A model generated the notes under the pieces. The model saw only the letters and a list, made by a program, of their open reading frames with translations, had not been told where the DNA came from and searched no databases. From NCBI GenBank assembly GCA_030532705.1, contig JAUNKR010000002.1:25312-89311 (forward strand): a stretch of DNA of 64,000 nucleotides, written 5' to 3'. This document shows positions 55,551-64,000 of the stretch, piece after piece; the first letter of the stretch is position 1; the number at the start of each line of letters is the position of its first letter. Source of the DNA: Peptostreptococcaceae bacterium (GTDB lineage Bacteria; Bacillota; Clostridia; Peptostreptococcales; Filifactoraceae). Both the position numbers and the translations under genes were made by a program.

Positions 55551-55797
55551 CTATTTTAGGGATGTTCCTTTTTGCTTCACGGCTTATCCGTTAGACAAAG
55601 GCTCCCTTTCGCCTGGTCAAAAGGATCCTTAACGAATACACTTCGATCGGAGTCTTGGATCTTATAAAAGGATCATACACATCTTCATCAAAAAATTCAG
55701 TGACATCGGAACGCTCCCTTCCGATATTCCGCCGGAGCTCCCATTGCTTCCCCTCACCTATCGATCGGTAGAAGCTTCCTGATCACAATATTTTTCA

Positions 55798-56973
55798 TCA
55801 ATAGCTGATGCTGTCCATCATATCGTTCATAAAGGCGATGGCAAGACCGTAATTGGTGATCGGTACCCCTGCCTCCTGCGCTTTTTGCACACGACTCATC
55901 ACATGTTTTCGATTGAACATACAGCTTCCACAATGGATGATCGCCGAGTAGCCTGTCAGATCCTCCGGAAAATTTGCTCCGCTGACGATCTCAACCTCGA
56001 CTGCTCCGTATTTTTTTCGCAACAGGTTCGGGATCTTGATCCGCCCGATATCCCCATCGAGTGCATTGTGTGTGCAGGCTTCCGCGATCAACACTCGATC
56101 TCCTGCTTTTAACATCCCGAGCGATCTTGCCCCCTCGACAAAGGTCTCGATATCTCCCTTGTATCGTGAAAACAACACTGAAAAGGAGGTCAATGTGCTC
56201 TCCTTCGGCTGCATCGCTTTGACCTTCGGGAAGATCTGCGAATCGGTGATGATGAGCTTCGGGGGCTCCTTGAGCATATCCATTGCATTTTTGAGCTGAT
56301 CGAGCGTCGATGAGATCACGATACAGCGATGATCCAGCAGATCTCTGATCGTCTGGACCTGCGGCATGATCAATCTTCCTTTTGGCGCTTGGATATCCTG
56401 AGGCATCACCAGCAAAACGATGTCGCCTTCCTCCACGAGATGTCCGCAGATCGTTCTCTCTCTTTCGACCTCTGCGGACTGAGCGATCTTTTCTCTTGCA
56501 AGATCGATATTCTCTTTATTCTTTGCCGAGATCGCCACTGCATCAAGCCCCAGCTCCGCCTTGATCTTTTCACAGAGCGCCACCGGATCGATGTCATCCA
56601 TCTTATTTGCCAGCACTACGATCGGGATCGAATGTTTTTTGAATAGCTCGACCCATTCCTTCTCCTTGGAAAGATCCATTGAAGAGCAGAGCAATACCGC
56701 CACATCCGTCTTGTCCAATATCCTTCGGGTCGCACGCATCCTTTCCTCTCCCAAAATGCTCTCATCGTCAAAGCCCGCCGTATCGATCAAAACGCTCGCT
56801 CCGATCGGATGGATCTCCATCGATTTATAGACCGGATCCGTCGTCGTTCCACGCACCTCCGACACGAGCGAGATCTCCTGACCGGTCAGCGCATTGACAA
56901 ATGACGACTTACCCGAATTTGTCCGACCGAAGATCCCGATGTGGACACGATCCGCTCTTGGTGCTTCGTTCAT
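55798..56973 (-). CDS. hydF: [FeFe]-hydrogenase maturation GTPase HydF
   Basis: HydF is the GTPase scaffold on which HydE and HydG build the diiron part of the hydrogenase H-cluster. The G domain has GRTNSGKSSF, DTAGFDD and ANKMD. The C-terminal metal-binding set is present in CTHNALDG and HCGSCMFNRKHVMSRVQK. The ATG at 56973 follows AGAAAGGATATTT, giving MNEAPRADRVHIGIFG and 391 residues; a frame extension to 57000 has a weaker ribosome site. It lies 3 kb from hydG and hydE, which are on the same strand. Confidence 0.95.
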   Translation of the reverse strand: MNEAPRADRVHIGIFGRTNSGKSSFVNALTGQEISLVSEVRGTTTDPVYKSMEIHPIGASVLIDTAGFDDESILGEERMRATRRILDKTDVAVLLCSSMDLSKEKEWVELFKKHSIPIVVLANKMDDIDPVALCEKIKAELGLDAVAISAKNKENIDLAREKIAQSAEVERERTICGHLVEEGDIVLLVMPQDIQAPKGRLIMPQVQTIRDLLDHRCIVISSTLDQLKNAMDMLKEPPKLIITDSQIFPKVKAMQPKESTLTSFSVLFSRYKGDIETFVEGARSLGMLKAGDRVLIAEACTHNALDGDIGRIKIPNLLRKKYGAVEVEIVSGANFPEDLTGYSAIIHCGSCMFNRKHVMSRVQKAQEAGVPITNYGLAIAFMNDMMDSISY

Positions 56974-57300
56974 AAATATCCTTTCTGTTTTCACTGCCAT
57001 CGCCGTTTTGACCTTGACCCAACAGCGAATGGTTCAAAGGAGACCCTGATCGGATCTCCTTATTGAAGTCTTTATCTTATACCTAAATCTCATAAACCAT
57101 AAATGAGATCATGATCGTTCGGTTCTGATAGGACGGGATCGTGGATCTCCGTTCCCTACAAGATCGAAATCAAAGAACGGTCATCCAAAATACAAATGAT
57201 CGACAACTTTTCTAATTTTAGTATTCGATCTGATACCCAAGCTCTAAATTATACGATCTGCGGGAAACTTATCCGGTGCAGATCCTTATAGACCTTCCTT
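56974..57300. other. Spacer upstream of hydF with no gene seen
   Basis: The 327-base spacer has one palindromic element, AAGGAGA/TCTCCTT (57036-57061 around CCCTGATCGGA), a possible terminator for the gene at 57301-57717. No ribosome-site-preceded frame is present and no tRNA-like fold was found. Confidence 0.4.
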
Positions 57301-57717
57301 TTAATATCCGGAAGTCATGATCTCCCAGCCCTGCTCATTGCGTACCAGGATCCATTGCCAGTTCGAGTAGTTGCTGTTTGGCTCCAAGCTTCCGTCCCCA
57401 CCGCTTGAGTCCACCGAAAAATTTGAAAGCAGCACGATCACATCCTTTGCATTATATTGCGCCTTCCAACCGGGCGATTGCTGATCGCTATATTCTTCGT
57501 CATACCAAAGCCTTGTCAGCTTACAGCCTTTTGCTTCCTTCTTAAATTCCCGAACCACAACTTCCATCGCATCATTGATCTCCTGCTCCGTATAAGTATT
57601 GGTCCCAAAGATCTTACGCTCCACATGGCGCACATTACCGCCCCTGCTATCCAATACAAAAAATACACCGACTGCGACTAGGGCGATCAAAGCCCCGATG
57701 ATCATTTTATTTTTCAT
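57301..57717 (-). CDS. Membrane-anchored protein of unknown function
   Basis: The 138-residue protein has an N-terminal membrane segment (IIGALIALVAVGVFFVL) and an extracytoplasmic domain with YTEQEINDAMEVVVREFKKE, then KGCKLTRLWYDEEY, a pattern I have seen in small clostridial exported proteins. The ATG follows TTAGGAGGTTTC. The next gene upstream (57737-58546) ends 20 bases away, so the two may share a transcript. Confidence 0.7.
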   Translation of the reverse strand: MKNKMIIGALIALVAVGVFFVLDSRGGNVRHVERKIFGTNTYTEQEINDAMEVVVREFKKEAKGCKLTRLWYDEEYSDQQSPGWKAQYNAKDVIVLLSNFSVDSSGGDGSLEPNSNYSNWQWILVRNEQGWEIMTSGY

Positions 57718-57736
57718 GAAACCTCCTAAGTTGTAC

Positions 57737-58546
57737 TTATTCTCCTTGCTCTGATGCTTTTACGATCGCCTGAAGATCTTCTTTCTGTTCCAAATATGGT
57801 AAGACGATATCTTCTATAAAAAACTCCATCGGCCGTACCTGTGTCACTGCCGCAACAAACCACAATCTCTGTTTTGCCATACGCAAAACGATCTTAAGCC
57901 CCTGTTCACGATCACCGAGATAATCACAGAGTTGTAACGCCATCAAATGCCACATGGTTGCTAACCCGTTATCTGCAATTTCTAAATAGAAATCAAGCGC
58001 ATCTTCTGCAGATGCAAGGGTGAAAAATTGATTGAACAGCTTCGTTCCGTTTGGATCCACTTTTTGTTTTTTTGCTTTCAGCTCTTTCTCCACCTTATCT
58101 TTTATCTGATCTGAAGACATCGGCTTTTCGGGTGGCTGATAAGTTTTTGCAAAAGGATGCTTTCCTGTTGTAAGATAATGCCGGATATTCTCAAGTTGCT
58201 TTTCGTTGAGAGATCCACTCCCTTCATTCTCAAACCATCCCAAGAGCTCCTTTTCTTCTCCAAGCATGAGCCCTGCGTGACACATCGCCATGATATGTTC
58301 ACTCTTAACATTACCAAAATGCCACTCTCCAAAAAACGGAAAGATCTCTTTATCCAGCTCAAGTGCCTTCTTCCAGTCTCCTTCAAAATATGCGATCTCA
58401 GCAAAGACCGCTTTCTTCTGATTTTCTAAACCATCGTAAGCCTCAAGCATCGCCAATGCCTCCGACCCTTTTCCATCTCTTACCATCGTGCAGAGATCTT
58501 TAAATTTTTTAGGATATTTTTTTATAGCAGTTATTTTTTCTTCCAT
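57737..58546 (-). CDS. Helical-repeat protein, function unknown
   Basis: The 269-residue cytoplasmic protein starts after AAGGAGCCCAG. Its helix pairs (FKDLCTMVRDGKGSEALAML, then AVFAEIAYFEGDWKKALELD) suggest a TPR-like alpha solenoid over the first 100 residues, with more helices to the end. I do not recognise a family. It sits in the hydF-hydG interval. Confidence 0.6.
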   Translation of the reverse strand: MEEKITAIKKYPKKFKDLCTMVRDGKGSEALAMLEAYDGLENQKKAVFAEIAYFEGDWKKALELDKEIFPFFGEWHFGNVKSEHIMAMCHAGLMLGEEKELLGWFENEGSGSLNEKQLENIRHYLTTGKHPFAKTYQPPEKPMSSDQIKDKVEKELKAKKQKVDPNGTKLFNQFFTLASAEDALDFYLEIADNGLATMWHLMALQLCDYLGDREQGLKIVLRMAKQRLWFVAAVTQVRPMEFFIEDIVLPYLEQKEDLQAIVKASEQGE

Positions 58547-58604
58547 CTGGGCTCCTTACTCATACAACAAAACCGTTCGTCTTTCGATCGATATCAACAG
58601 TAGT

Positions 58605-59117
58605 CTATACGATCTTGATCTGGCACATTTTCATCGCATCCAGCGCGGTCTGATGGCTCTCCTTCGTCACGCCTGCACAGCACGAAGAATCGACGATGAG
58701 CGGGATCTCCGGCAAGAATACTTTGGTTGCGATCACATTGGAGATCACGCAAATATCGGTGCAGATCCCGATAAAGGTGATACTTTCGATCTTCTCCTGC
58801 CGATCCAGTTTCATCAGCTCCTTGACCAACTCCGGCGAACCGAAACTCCTCTTGTCGATGATCTGATGATATTTCGTCGGCAAGGAAGATTCGATCGCAT
58901 GCCCTTTGGAGCCATTCATACAATGGATCACCGGCAGATTTTTTCCTTCCTGCGTGTTCAAATAATCCTCATCATGCGTATCCCTTGTAAAGATGATCTT
59001 CCCTTCAAATCCTTCGATCTTCTTTCGCACCCTGTCTACGATCTCCTGCGCTTCATGGGTCCCGAGCACTCCGTCGATAAAATCATTTTGCATATCCACT
59101 ACAACTAAAACTTGCAT
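58605..59117 (-). CDS. Isochorismatase-family hydrolase (nicotinamidase-like)
   Basis: The frame opens at 59204, but the ATG at 59117 behind AATGGAGGGAAT gives MQVLVVVDMQNDFIDGVLGT and 170 residues, a normal size. The family triad is visible: Asp (VVDMQND), Lys (IDKRSFGS) and Cys (DSSCCAGVTKESH). The fold fits nicotinamidase (PncA), but substrate residues cannot be judged, so another amide hydrolase is possible. It starts 43 bases after hydG and is therefore probably co-transcribed with the maturases. Confidence 0.82.
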   Translation of the reverse strand: MQVLVVVDMQNDFIDGVLGTHEAQEIVDRVRKKIEGFEGKIIFTRDTHDEDYLNTQEGKNLPVIHCMNGSKGHAIESSLPTKYHQIIDKRSFGSPELVKELMKLDRQEKIESITFIGICTDICVISNVIATKVFLPEIPLIVDSSCCAGVTKESHQTALDAMKMCQIKIV

Positions 59118-59160
59118 ATTCCCTCCATTATTTTGCAGGTTCGATCCTACGAGGATCCAT

Positions 59161-60579
59161 TTAGAAACGAAAATCTCTTTTTCCGCCCTCCAGCTGATCG
59201 ACATACTCCTGCGCTTTGGATCTCACCTTTTCGTTAGCGATCCGCTCCATTTCCTCAACGATCACCTTTTCACCCTTTTCTTTCGTATCCGCTGTCGCAT
59301 AATCGAGCAGATATTCCTTGAGTGTCATCAGCGAGTTCGGCTGACATACATTCCCGATCTGACCGGACTTGGCAAGGCGCATAAAGCGGTCTCCCGTCCT
59401 TCCCTCACGATAGCATGCCGTACAAAAACTTGGGACATAACCGAGCGTGAGTAGCCAGTTGATGATCTCATCGAGCGTCCTGGTATCATCCACATCAAAT
59501 TGCGCCGAACTTTCTTCTGCGCTCTCTTTTTCAACATATCCTCCAACGGAAGTCGAAGACCCGCCGGAGATCTGGGATACCCCGATCTCCAAGACCTCTT
59601 CCCTCGAGCGTTGGCTCTCTCTGGTGGAAATGATGATCCCTGCATAAGGTGCAACGATGCGGATCAACGCGACGATCTTTTTGAACAACGCATCTTCGAT
59701 CGCATCATGAAATTCATTCACATCGATGTCGTCGGCAGGACGTATCCTCGGCACCGAGATCGTATGCGGTCCTACGCCGAAAGTTTCTTCCAAATGCTCG
59801 GCATGCATCAGCAATCCGACAAAATCATAGCGGTATTCATACAATCCGAACAATACACCGATCCCGACATCGTCGATCCCTGCCTCCATCGCCCGATCCA
59901 TCGCCTCGGTATGATATGCATAATCATGCTTTGGCCCGGTCGGATGCAATTTCTCGTAGGTCGGTTTATGATAGGTCTCTTGGAACAAAATATAGGTCCC
60001 GATCCCTGCATCATGTAACTTTTTATAATTTTCGACCGTTGTCGCTGCAATGTTCACATTGACACGGCGAATTTCTCCGTTCTTATGGCGAATACTGTAG
60101 ATCGTCTCGATGCTCTCCAAAATATATTCGATCGGCGAATATTCCGGATGTTCACCCGCTTCGAGTGCCAATCTCTTATGCCCCATGTCCTGAAGCGCGA
60201 TCACTTCACGGCGGATCTCCTCCTGTGAAAGCTTTTTGCGCTTGATATTCGTATTCTTCATATGATATGGGCAATAGGTACAGCCATTCACACAGTAATT
60301 CGACAGATAAAGCGGCGCAAACATCACGATCCGTCTGCCATAGATCCTCTCCTTGATCTCTCTTGCAAGCGAAAAGATCTCTCTCCAAACTTCTTCATCC
60401 TCCGACTCCAGCAACACCAAAGCCTCACGATGCGAAAGACCGTTCATCTTCCTTGCTTTTTCAAGGATCTCTGCGATCAGTGCACGATCCTCCTTATGCG
60501 CCCTCGCATATTCTATCGTCGCCAAAATTTCCGCATCATCAATAAACTCCGCGGCGATCCTTGATCTTGGATCATACAT
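59161..60579 (-). CDS. hydG: [FeFe]-hydrogenase maturase HydG
   Basis: HydG is a radical-SAM tyrosine lyase that makes the carbon monoxide and cyanide ligands of the hydrogenase active site. The 472-residue protein has the radical-SAM motif CVNGCTYC (residues about 92-99), and its C-terminal domain has CTACYREGRTGDRF and a later cysteine for the second, substrate-binding iron-sulfur cluster. It starts behind TTAGGAGGAAGGTT. The hydE gene is 170 bases upstream. Confidence 0.96.
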   Translation of the reverse strand: MYDPRSRIAAEFIDDAEILATIEYARAHKEDRALIAEILEKARKMNGLSHREALVLLESEDEEVWREIFSLAREIKERIYGRRIVMFAPLYLSNYCVNGCTYCPYHMKNTNIKRKKLSQEEIRREVIALQDMGHKRLALEAGEHPEYSPIEYILESIETIYSIRHKNGEIRRVNVNIAATTVENYKKLHDAGIGTYILFQETYHKPTYEKLHPTGPKHDYAYHTEAMDRAMEAGIDDVGIGVLFGLYEYRYDFVGLLMHAEHLEETFGVGPHTISVPRIRPADDIDVNEFHDAIEDALFKKIVALIRIVAPYAGIIISTRESQRSREEVLEIGVSQISGGSSTSVGGYVEKESAEESSAQFDVDDTRTLDEIINWLLTLGYVPSFCTACYREGRTGDRFMRLAKSGQIGNVCQPNSLMTLKEYLLDYATADTKEKGEKVIVEEMERIANEKVRSKAQEYVDQLEGGKRDFRF

Positions 60580-60748
60580 AACCTTCCTCCTAACTCCCCT
60601 TCCAATCCTATATCAAACCGTGGACAAGATCCACAGCACACCATTCTCCATTCTTAAAACTCCGATCCCATATCGAAACCGCTTCGCTCATCCGCTCCAA
60701 CGAGCTGACTTCGGCTCGATCGCCTCGGAAAGCTTATGAGCGTTCCCT

Positions 60749-61756
60749 CTACCTCGGTATCCTCCCAAGTCCGAGAATAAAATCTTCCAGCTTTTTTCTC
60801 TCCTTCCGCACATCATCCACCTTGATCTCATTCGGATAGATGCTGTAATGCTGCTCATATTTCTGTGGCGTGACTTTGCGCATGATCACATTGGCGCCAC
60901 AGGAAAAGACCGAATCCTTTTCCTTGCTGTCCAGCACCCCCAGCGATGTGGTCGCGGGCAAATTCGCTTTCGGCAGGAGCAGCCTTGCAAGAGCCACCGC
61001 TCGCTTCGTCAGCTCGGTGCTTCCTGCCGGATGTTCCGACAATGGCGTATTCGGGCTTGGGATAAATGGTCCGATCCCCGCCATATCACAGTGAAGCTCC
61101 CGAAGAAGCAGTACATCCTTTGCGATCGTCTCTAGGCTCTGATTTGGCAGTCCGATCATAAAACCGCTCCCCGCCTCATATCCGGAGCGCTTGATCTCAC
61201 GCAGGCATTCCACACGACCTTCCAAGGTCCCACAGGGATGAAGCTCCTGATAGATCTCCCGATCCGCCGTTTCATGCTTGAGCAGATAGCGATCCGCCCC
61301 ACATTCAAACAACTTTTGATAATCTTCGAGCTTTCGCTCTCCACAACTCAGCGTGATAAAAAGCTCCGAACCCGCCTTGATCCTGCGCACGATCTCACAG
61401 AGCATCTCCACCGTATAAAAGGGGTCTTCGCCCGATTGGAGCACGATGGTCCGATAGCCCGCCCGATAAGCCGATAATGTAACTTCCACGATCTCATCGA
61501 TCTCCATTCGATAGCGCACGACGGAATGATTTTCCCGATTGAGCCCACAATATCGGCAGGCACGGCGACAATGGTTGGAAAATTCCAAGATCGCACGGAT
61601 ATCCACGATATCACCAAAATTTTCATACCGCACTCGATCCGCCAGCGCAAAGATCGGCGAAAAATCTTCCAGCCCGAGCACCTCTTCCAGATCCTTCGCT
61701 GTCAGGCTTTCTGCCCCTTCGTTCCGATATTTTTGTAAAAAATCTTCCGCTGTCAT
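60749..61756 (-). CDS. hydE: [FeFe]-hydrogenase maturase HydE
   Basis: HydE is a radical-SAM enzyme that acts with HydG and HydF to build the dithiolate bridge of the H-cluster. The 335-residue protein has CRRACRYCGLN (radical SAM), the GSGFMIGLPNQ loop and a C-terminal domain with LPATTSLGVLDSKEKD. The frame opens with GTG at 61768, but the GTGGAGG there is itself the ribosome site, so the ATG at 61756 (MTAEDFLQKYRNEG) is chosen. No [FeFe]-hydrogenase gene lies in this window. Confidence 0.95.
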   Translation of the reverse strand: MTAEDFLQKYRNEGAESLTAKDLEEVLGLEDFSPIFALADRVRYENFGDIVDIRAILEFSNHCRRACRYCGLNRENHSVVRYRMEIDEIVEVTLSAYRAGYRTIVLQSGEDPFYTVEMLCEIVRRIKAGSELFITLSCGERKLEDYQKLFECGADRYLLKHETADREIYQELHPCGTLEGRVECLREIKRSGYEAGSGFMIGLPNQSLETIAKDVLLLRELHCDMAGIGPFIPSPNTPLSEHPAGSTELTKRAVALARLLLPKANLPATTSLGVLDSKEKDSVFSCGANVIMRKVTPQKYEQHYSIYPNEIKVDDVRKERKKLEDFILGLGRIPR

Positions 61757-61858
61757 TCTTTCCTCCACCTTAGTCGTTTCACCACCTTAAGATCGATCCT
61801 CTCAAGCTTCATCCAAGCCTTATCCTTTCGGTCATGGCTATCCTGATGCTGTTGGGCT

Positions 61859-62158
61859 CTATTCATCCTTGTCCGCATCCTTGTGTTTTCCCGTCACCTC
61901 GATGCAGAGGATCGGATTTTCTTCCCCCGCCTGCACAAAGGTCTCGAGCAGTTTTTCACCATACTCGCCCAGATTCTTCTCCAAAAGATGCGAATCGGTC
62001 AAAACGATCTCCACTTCCTCGCTTTCGCTCGTCAGCAGGTCCCAAAGCGCATCCAGATTTTCACCGTAATAGTCGGGAAAACCCATCTCCTCTTTGATAT
62101 GGGCATGCGCCTGACCCTTCGTTCTCATTTTTTTTGCAGATAAAGTAATATTTTTCAT
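61859..62158 (-). CDS. Barstar-family inhibitor
   Basis: The 99-residue protein has the barstar core: KGQAHAHIKEEMGFPDYYGE, then NLDALWDLLTSESEEVEIVL. The helix at the ribonuclease-binding face keeps the YYGENLDALWD motif. It is encoded 8 bases after the barnase-like gene, the standard toxin-antitoxin order for this pair, and should block the ribonuclease inside the cell before it is exported. It starts behind AAGAGGGATC. Confidence 0.9.
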   Translation of the reverse strand: MKNITLSAKKMRTKGQAHAHIKEEMGFPDYYGENLDALWDLLTSESEEVEIVLTDSHLLEKNLGEYGEKLLETFVQAGEENPILCIEVTGKHKDADKDE

Positions 62159-62166
62159 GATCCCTC

Positions 62167-62742
62167 TTAATATAATTGTTCAAAGTTTTTATAATGATCT
62201 CCCGTGTAATAGATCAAACCATCATTGGAATAGACGATCCTCTTCTCATTGCGAAAACCGCCCTGATAATCGATGTCGCATTCGTACCATTGGCGTCCCT
62301 GCGCCGACGGCAACAAACCTTCACGGTTCCCAAATTTATCTCCACCGATGCTCTTTCCCTCTGCAACATCCCATAGATTGCCTTTTTTACTGTCCCAGCC
62401 AAGCTGCTTCGCTTCATTTTTTGTGATAAAATTGGACGGCAACTTGTTGTATTCGTGAAGATAAAGCGCTACCTCATCCTTCGAAGAATAGCTGCCCGCC
62501 TCATCGATCTTATCTCCATTTTTGTCATTTTGATCCGTTTTATTCGCATCATCCGGATCTACATCGTTCGCATCATCTTGGTCGTCCTGCTTGTTTGCAC
62601 GATCCTGATCCGTATCCTTGTTTTGCGTCACATCGGTATTGTTGGACGAACTGCCTTTTTCACATCCGCCAAGGAAGACCGTCGCTGTAAACAGCAACAA
62701 CAGTACCAACAGATAAGACCCAAAAACTTTTAACTTTTTCAT
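62167..62742 (-). CDS. Barnase-type ribonuclease as a lipoprotein
   Basis: The 191-residue protein starts with a lipoprotein signal (FLGGC, cysteine at about residue 27), then an Asp/Asn-rich spacer of about 55 residues, then a barnase fold from about residue 90: LHEYNKLPSNFITKNEAKQL, with the catalytic Glu in YECDIDY, Arg in NEKRIVYSND and His in TGDHYKNFEQL. The membrane-anchored form is unusual, because barnase in Bacillus is freely secreted. Its role could be RNA scavenging or attack on neighbours, with the barstar next door giving self-protection. Confidence 0.9.
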   Translation of the reverse strand: MKKLKVFGSYLLVLLLLFTATVFLGGCEKGSSSNNTDVTQNKDTDQDRANKQDDQDDANDVDPDDANKTDQNDKNGDKIDEAGSYSSKDEVALYLHEYNKLPSNFITKNEAKQLGWDSKKGNLWDVAEGKSIGGDKFGNREGLLPSAQGRQWYECDIDYQGGFRNEKRIVYSNDGLIYYTGDHYKNFEQLY

Positions 62743-62898
62743 CCATTCCTCTTTTCTCTATACAAAAGAAAACTCTTCGATCATCCAAGCGATCCGCCAT
62801 CCTCTTTTATTCAGATGATCGCTCGAACTCATCCAAGGTTCTTTTGCGATCTATAGATCCTTCCAGCCGAAGTTCTTTGCCGATCGACTGCGATCTCC

Positions 62899-63669
62899 TT
62901 AGCTTGCAACCTCTTTGAGCTTTTCCAAAAAGCCTTCACTGCCGATCTCATCATAGGTGATGTCGGATGCGTATATACTCTTGATCTCGCTTGGTGACGG
63001 CCCGCCTTCAACATGCAATGTCATTTCATAAAACCCAAATCCTTTTTTATCCAAATAGCTTTTAGTGTCAATAAACATTTTCTCTAAATTTTCTACTGTC
63101 GGATCCGGATGATCTAAAAGTAAATAAACACTTCCGGCCTCTTTGCCTACTTCAAAAATATTATAATCTTTTCCTAACTCAATATCCTCGATCTTTATAA
63201 TATGTTCTTCCCCCGGATCCGATTGATCATCCCGAACATATGATGACAGCGCTTTGATATTATATGGATAATCCTGTTTTTCAAAAGCTTCTTTCAGTTC
63301 CTGATAATATTCTACCGTAAATCCGGATGCTATCAATTCTTTATTACTTCCTTCCGAATACGGACTTTTTATCACCTTCCCATCCGGATCGACCTCCAGC
63401 TCAAAAGAGACCCGATCTTCACCCTCATAGCCTACCTCGATCTGATAGATGATTCTTTTATAATCGTAATCTATCGATTTAATTTCATAGAATGTATCCA
63501 CATGATTTTCTTTCAGATGCTCCCTTACCGACTTCTTCACCTTCATTCGATCAAAGGGAGATCCCTCCAATCCAATATAAAGCTTTGCTCCCACGATCCC
63601 CACGGCAATGACCATCACGAGTACGACCCCTAACAAGATCTTTAATAGCGTTTTTGTAGATTTTTTCAT
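62899..63669 (-). CDS. YfjL-like membrane-anchored protein
   Basis: The start is the ATG at 63669 behind AGGGGGAATTTTT; the frame continues to 63837 through Arg-rich sequence without a ribosome site. The 256-residue product has a membrane segment at residues 9-28 and a domain resembling YfjL (KKSVREHLKENHVDTFYEIK, then DYDYKRIIYQIEVGYEG) over residues about 40-110, and a C-terminal part I do not recognise. It may form a surface unit with the barnase pair, but its stop is 157 bases from the barnase start. Confidence 0.7.
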   Translation of the reverse strand: MKKSTKTLLKILLGVVLVMVIAVGIVGAKLYIGLEGSPFDRMKVKKSVREHLKENHVDTFYEIKSIDYDYKRIIYQIEVGYEGEDRVSFELEVDPDGKVIKSPYSEGSNKELIASGFTVEYYQELKEAFEKQDYPYNIKALSSYVRDDQSDPGEEHIIKIEDIELGKDYNIFEVGKEAGSVYLLLDHPDPTVENLEKMFIDTKSYLDKKGFGFYEMTLHVEGGPSPSEIKSIYASDITYDEIGSEGFLEKLKEVAS

Positions 63670-63948
63670 AAAAATTCCCCCTTTTAGAAGATCCCGCTCG
63701 ATCCGATCATCACTATCTACGATCGACACAGATCGCTCGTTGACAAGGATACGCTCACTCGATCGTCCCTCTCGTATCGCATTATGCGACCTCCTTCGAC
63801 CTCTTCTCGATGATCTCTCTCGGTTTTTGAGATCCATGATCTCTCATTGGGATCCTATCTATTATTTATTATATCACAAAACCCTCTTTCACTTCACCAT
63901 TGTTCGCATTCTCAATGCCTTTTCTTCGCTCCTTCCTCTTCAAGAACA

Positions 63949-64000
63949 ATCGAGTAGGAAGGGGATGAGTAGTCCCCCGACCTCTCACACCACCGTGCGT
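63949..64000 (-). mobile_element. 3' end of a group II intron, cut by the right edge
   Basis: Read on the minus strand, the last bases give ACGCACGGTGGTGTGAGAGG, then a GGGG/CCCC helix and CCTACTCGAT. This matches the domain V / domain VI end of bacterial group II introns, including the bulged adenosine in CCTACTC that acts as branch point. The intron-encoded reverse transcriptase and the rest of the RNA would lie beyond 64000. The 3' splice site is about 63949, so 63670-63948 is exon or intergenic sequence. Confidence 0.8.

Overview
The window is a chromosomal segment of a Gram-positive, probably strictly anaerobic member of the Bacillota (Clostridia or a related class). The grounds are a single S10-spc-alpha ribosomal operon, strong AGGAGG ribosome sites, sigma-A type promoters, a T-box upstream of serS, an iron-sulfur L-serine dehydratase encoded as two subunits, the three [FeFe]-hydrogenase maturases HydE, HydF and HydG, and a selenocysteine-containing glutathione peroxidase. 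The genus cannot be named from the sequence alone.

Layout. 1-4.3 kb: the start of an MGDG-synthase-like glycosyltransferase (cut by the left edge), a zinc-ribbon membrane protein, and a lipoprotein and a stalk-domain secreted protein that share a C-terminal domain. 4.5-20.3 kb: the complete S10-spc-alpha operon on the minus strand, rpsJ to rplQ, including secY, adk, map, a KOW-domain protein, infA and rpmJ, with a structured leader upstream of rpsJ. 20.6-22.7 kb: a rhodanese lipoprotein and a second MGDG-synthase-like enzyme. 22.8-25.9 kb: a compact three-gene unit of an NrtR-like Nudix regulator, a soluble SPFH protein and a divergent NAD-kinase-like protein. 26-33.7 kb: exonuclease III, an orphan FtsE-like ATPase, a secreted C39-like peptidase, HtrA with WalJ, sdaAB/sdaAA, recR and ybaB. 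34-39.8 kb: a small basic protein, the selenoprotein GPx, a DUF7660-like protein, a flotillin and a secreted beta-propeller protein. 40-42.9 kb: an operon behind a perfect consensus promoter encoding a trypsin-like protease fused to a DNA/RNA nuclease, followed by a papain-like protease. 43-50.4 kb: T-box/serS, a DUF4282 protein, and an operon of a zinc-ribbon membrane protein, an ABC ATPase and a double-length ABC-2 permease. 50.5-55.3 kb: a Pr6Pr membrane protein and a 1355-residue exported Cna-B protein preceded by a tiny translated leader. 55.8-61.8 kb: hydF, two genes of unknown function, an isochorismatase-family hydrolase, hydG and hydE. 61.8-64 kb: barstar and barnase-lipoprotein genes, a YfjL-like protein, and the 3' end of a group II intron cut by the right edge.

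The two most promising candidates for an undescribed system are the protease-nuclease plus papain operon (40.0-42.9 kb), which has the parts list of a self-destruction or immunity module, and the Nudix/SPFH/NAD-kinase-like cassette (22.8-25.9 kb), which looks like an NAD- or ADP-ribose-responsive module. The selenoprotein GPx, whose UGA codon would make an automatic annotation start the gene 46 codons too late, is the clearest correction to an ordinary gene call.
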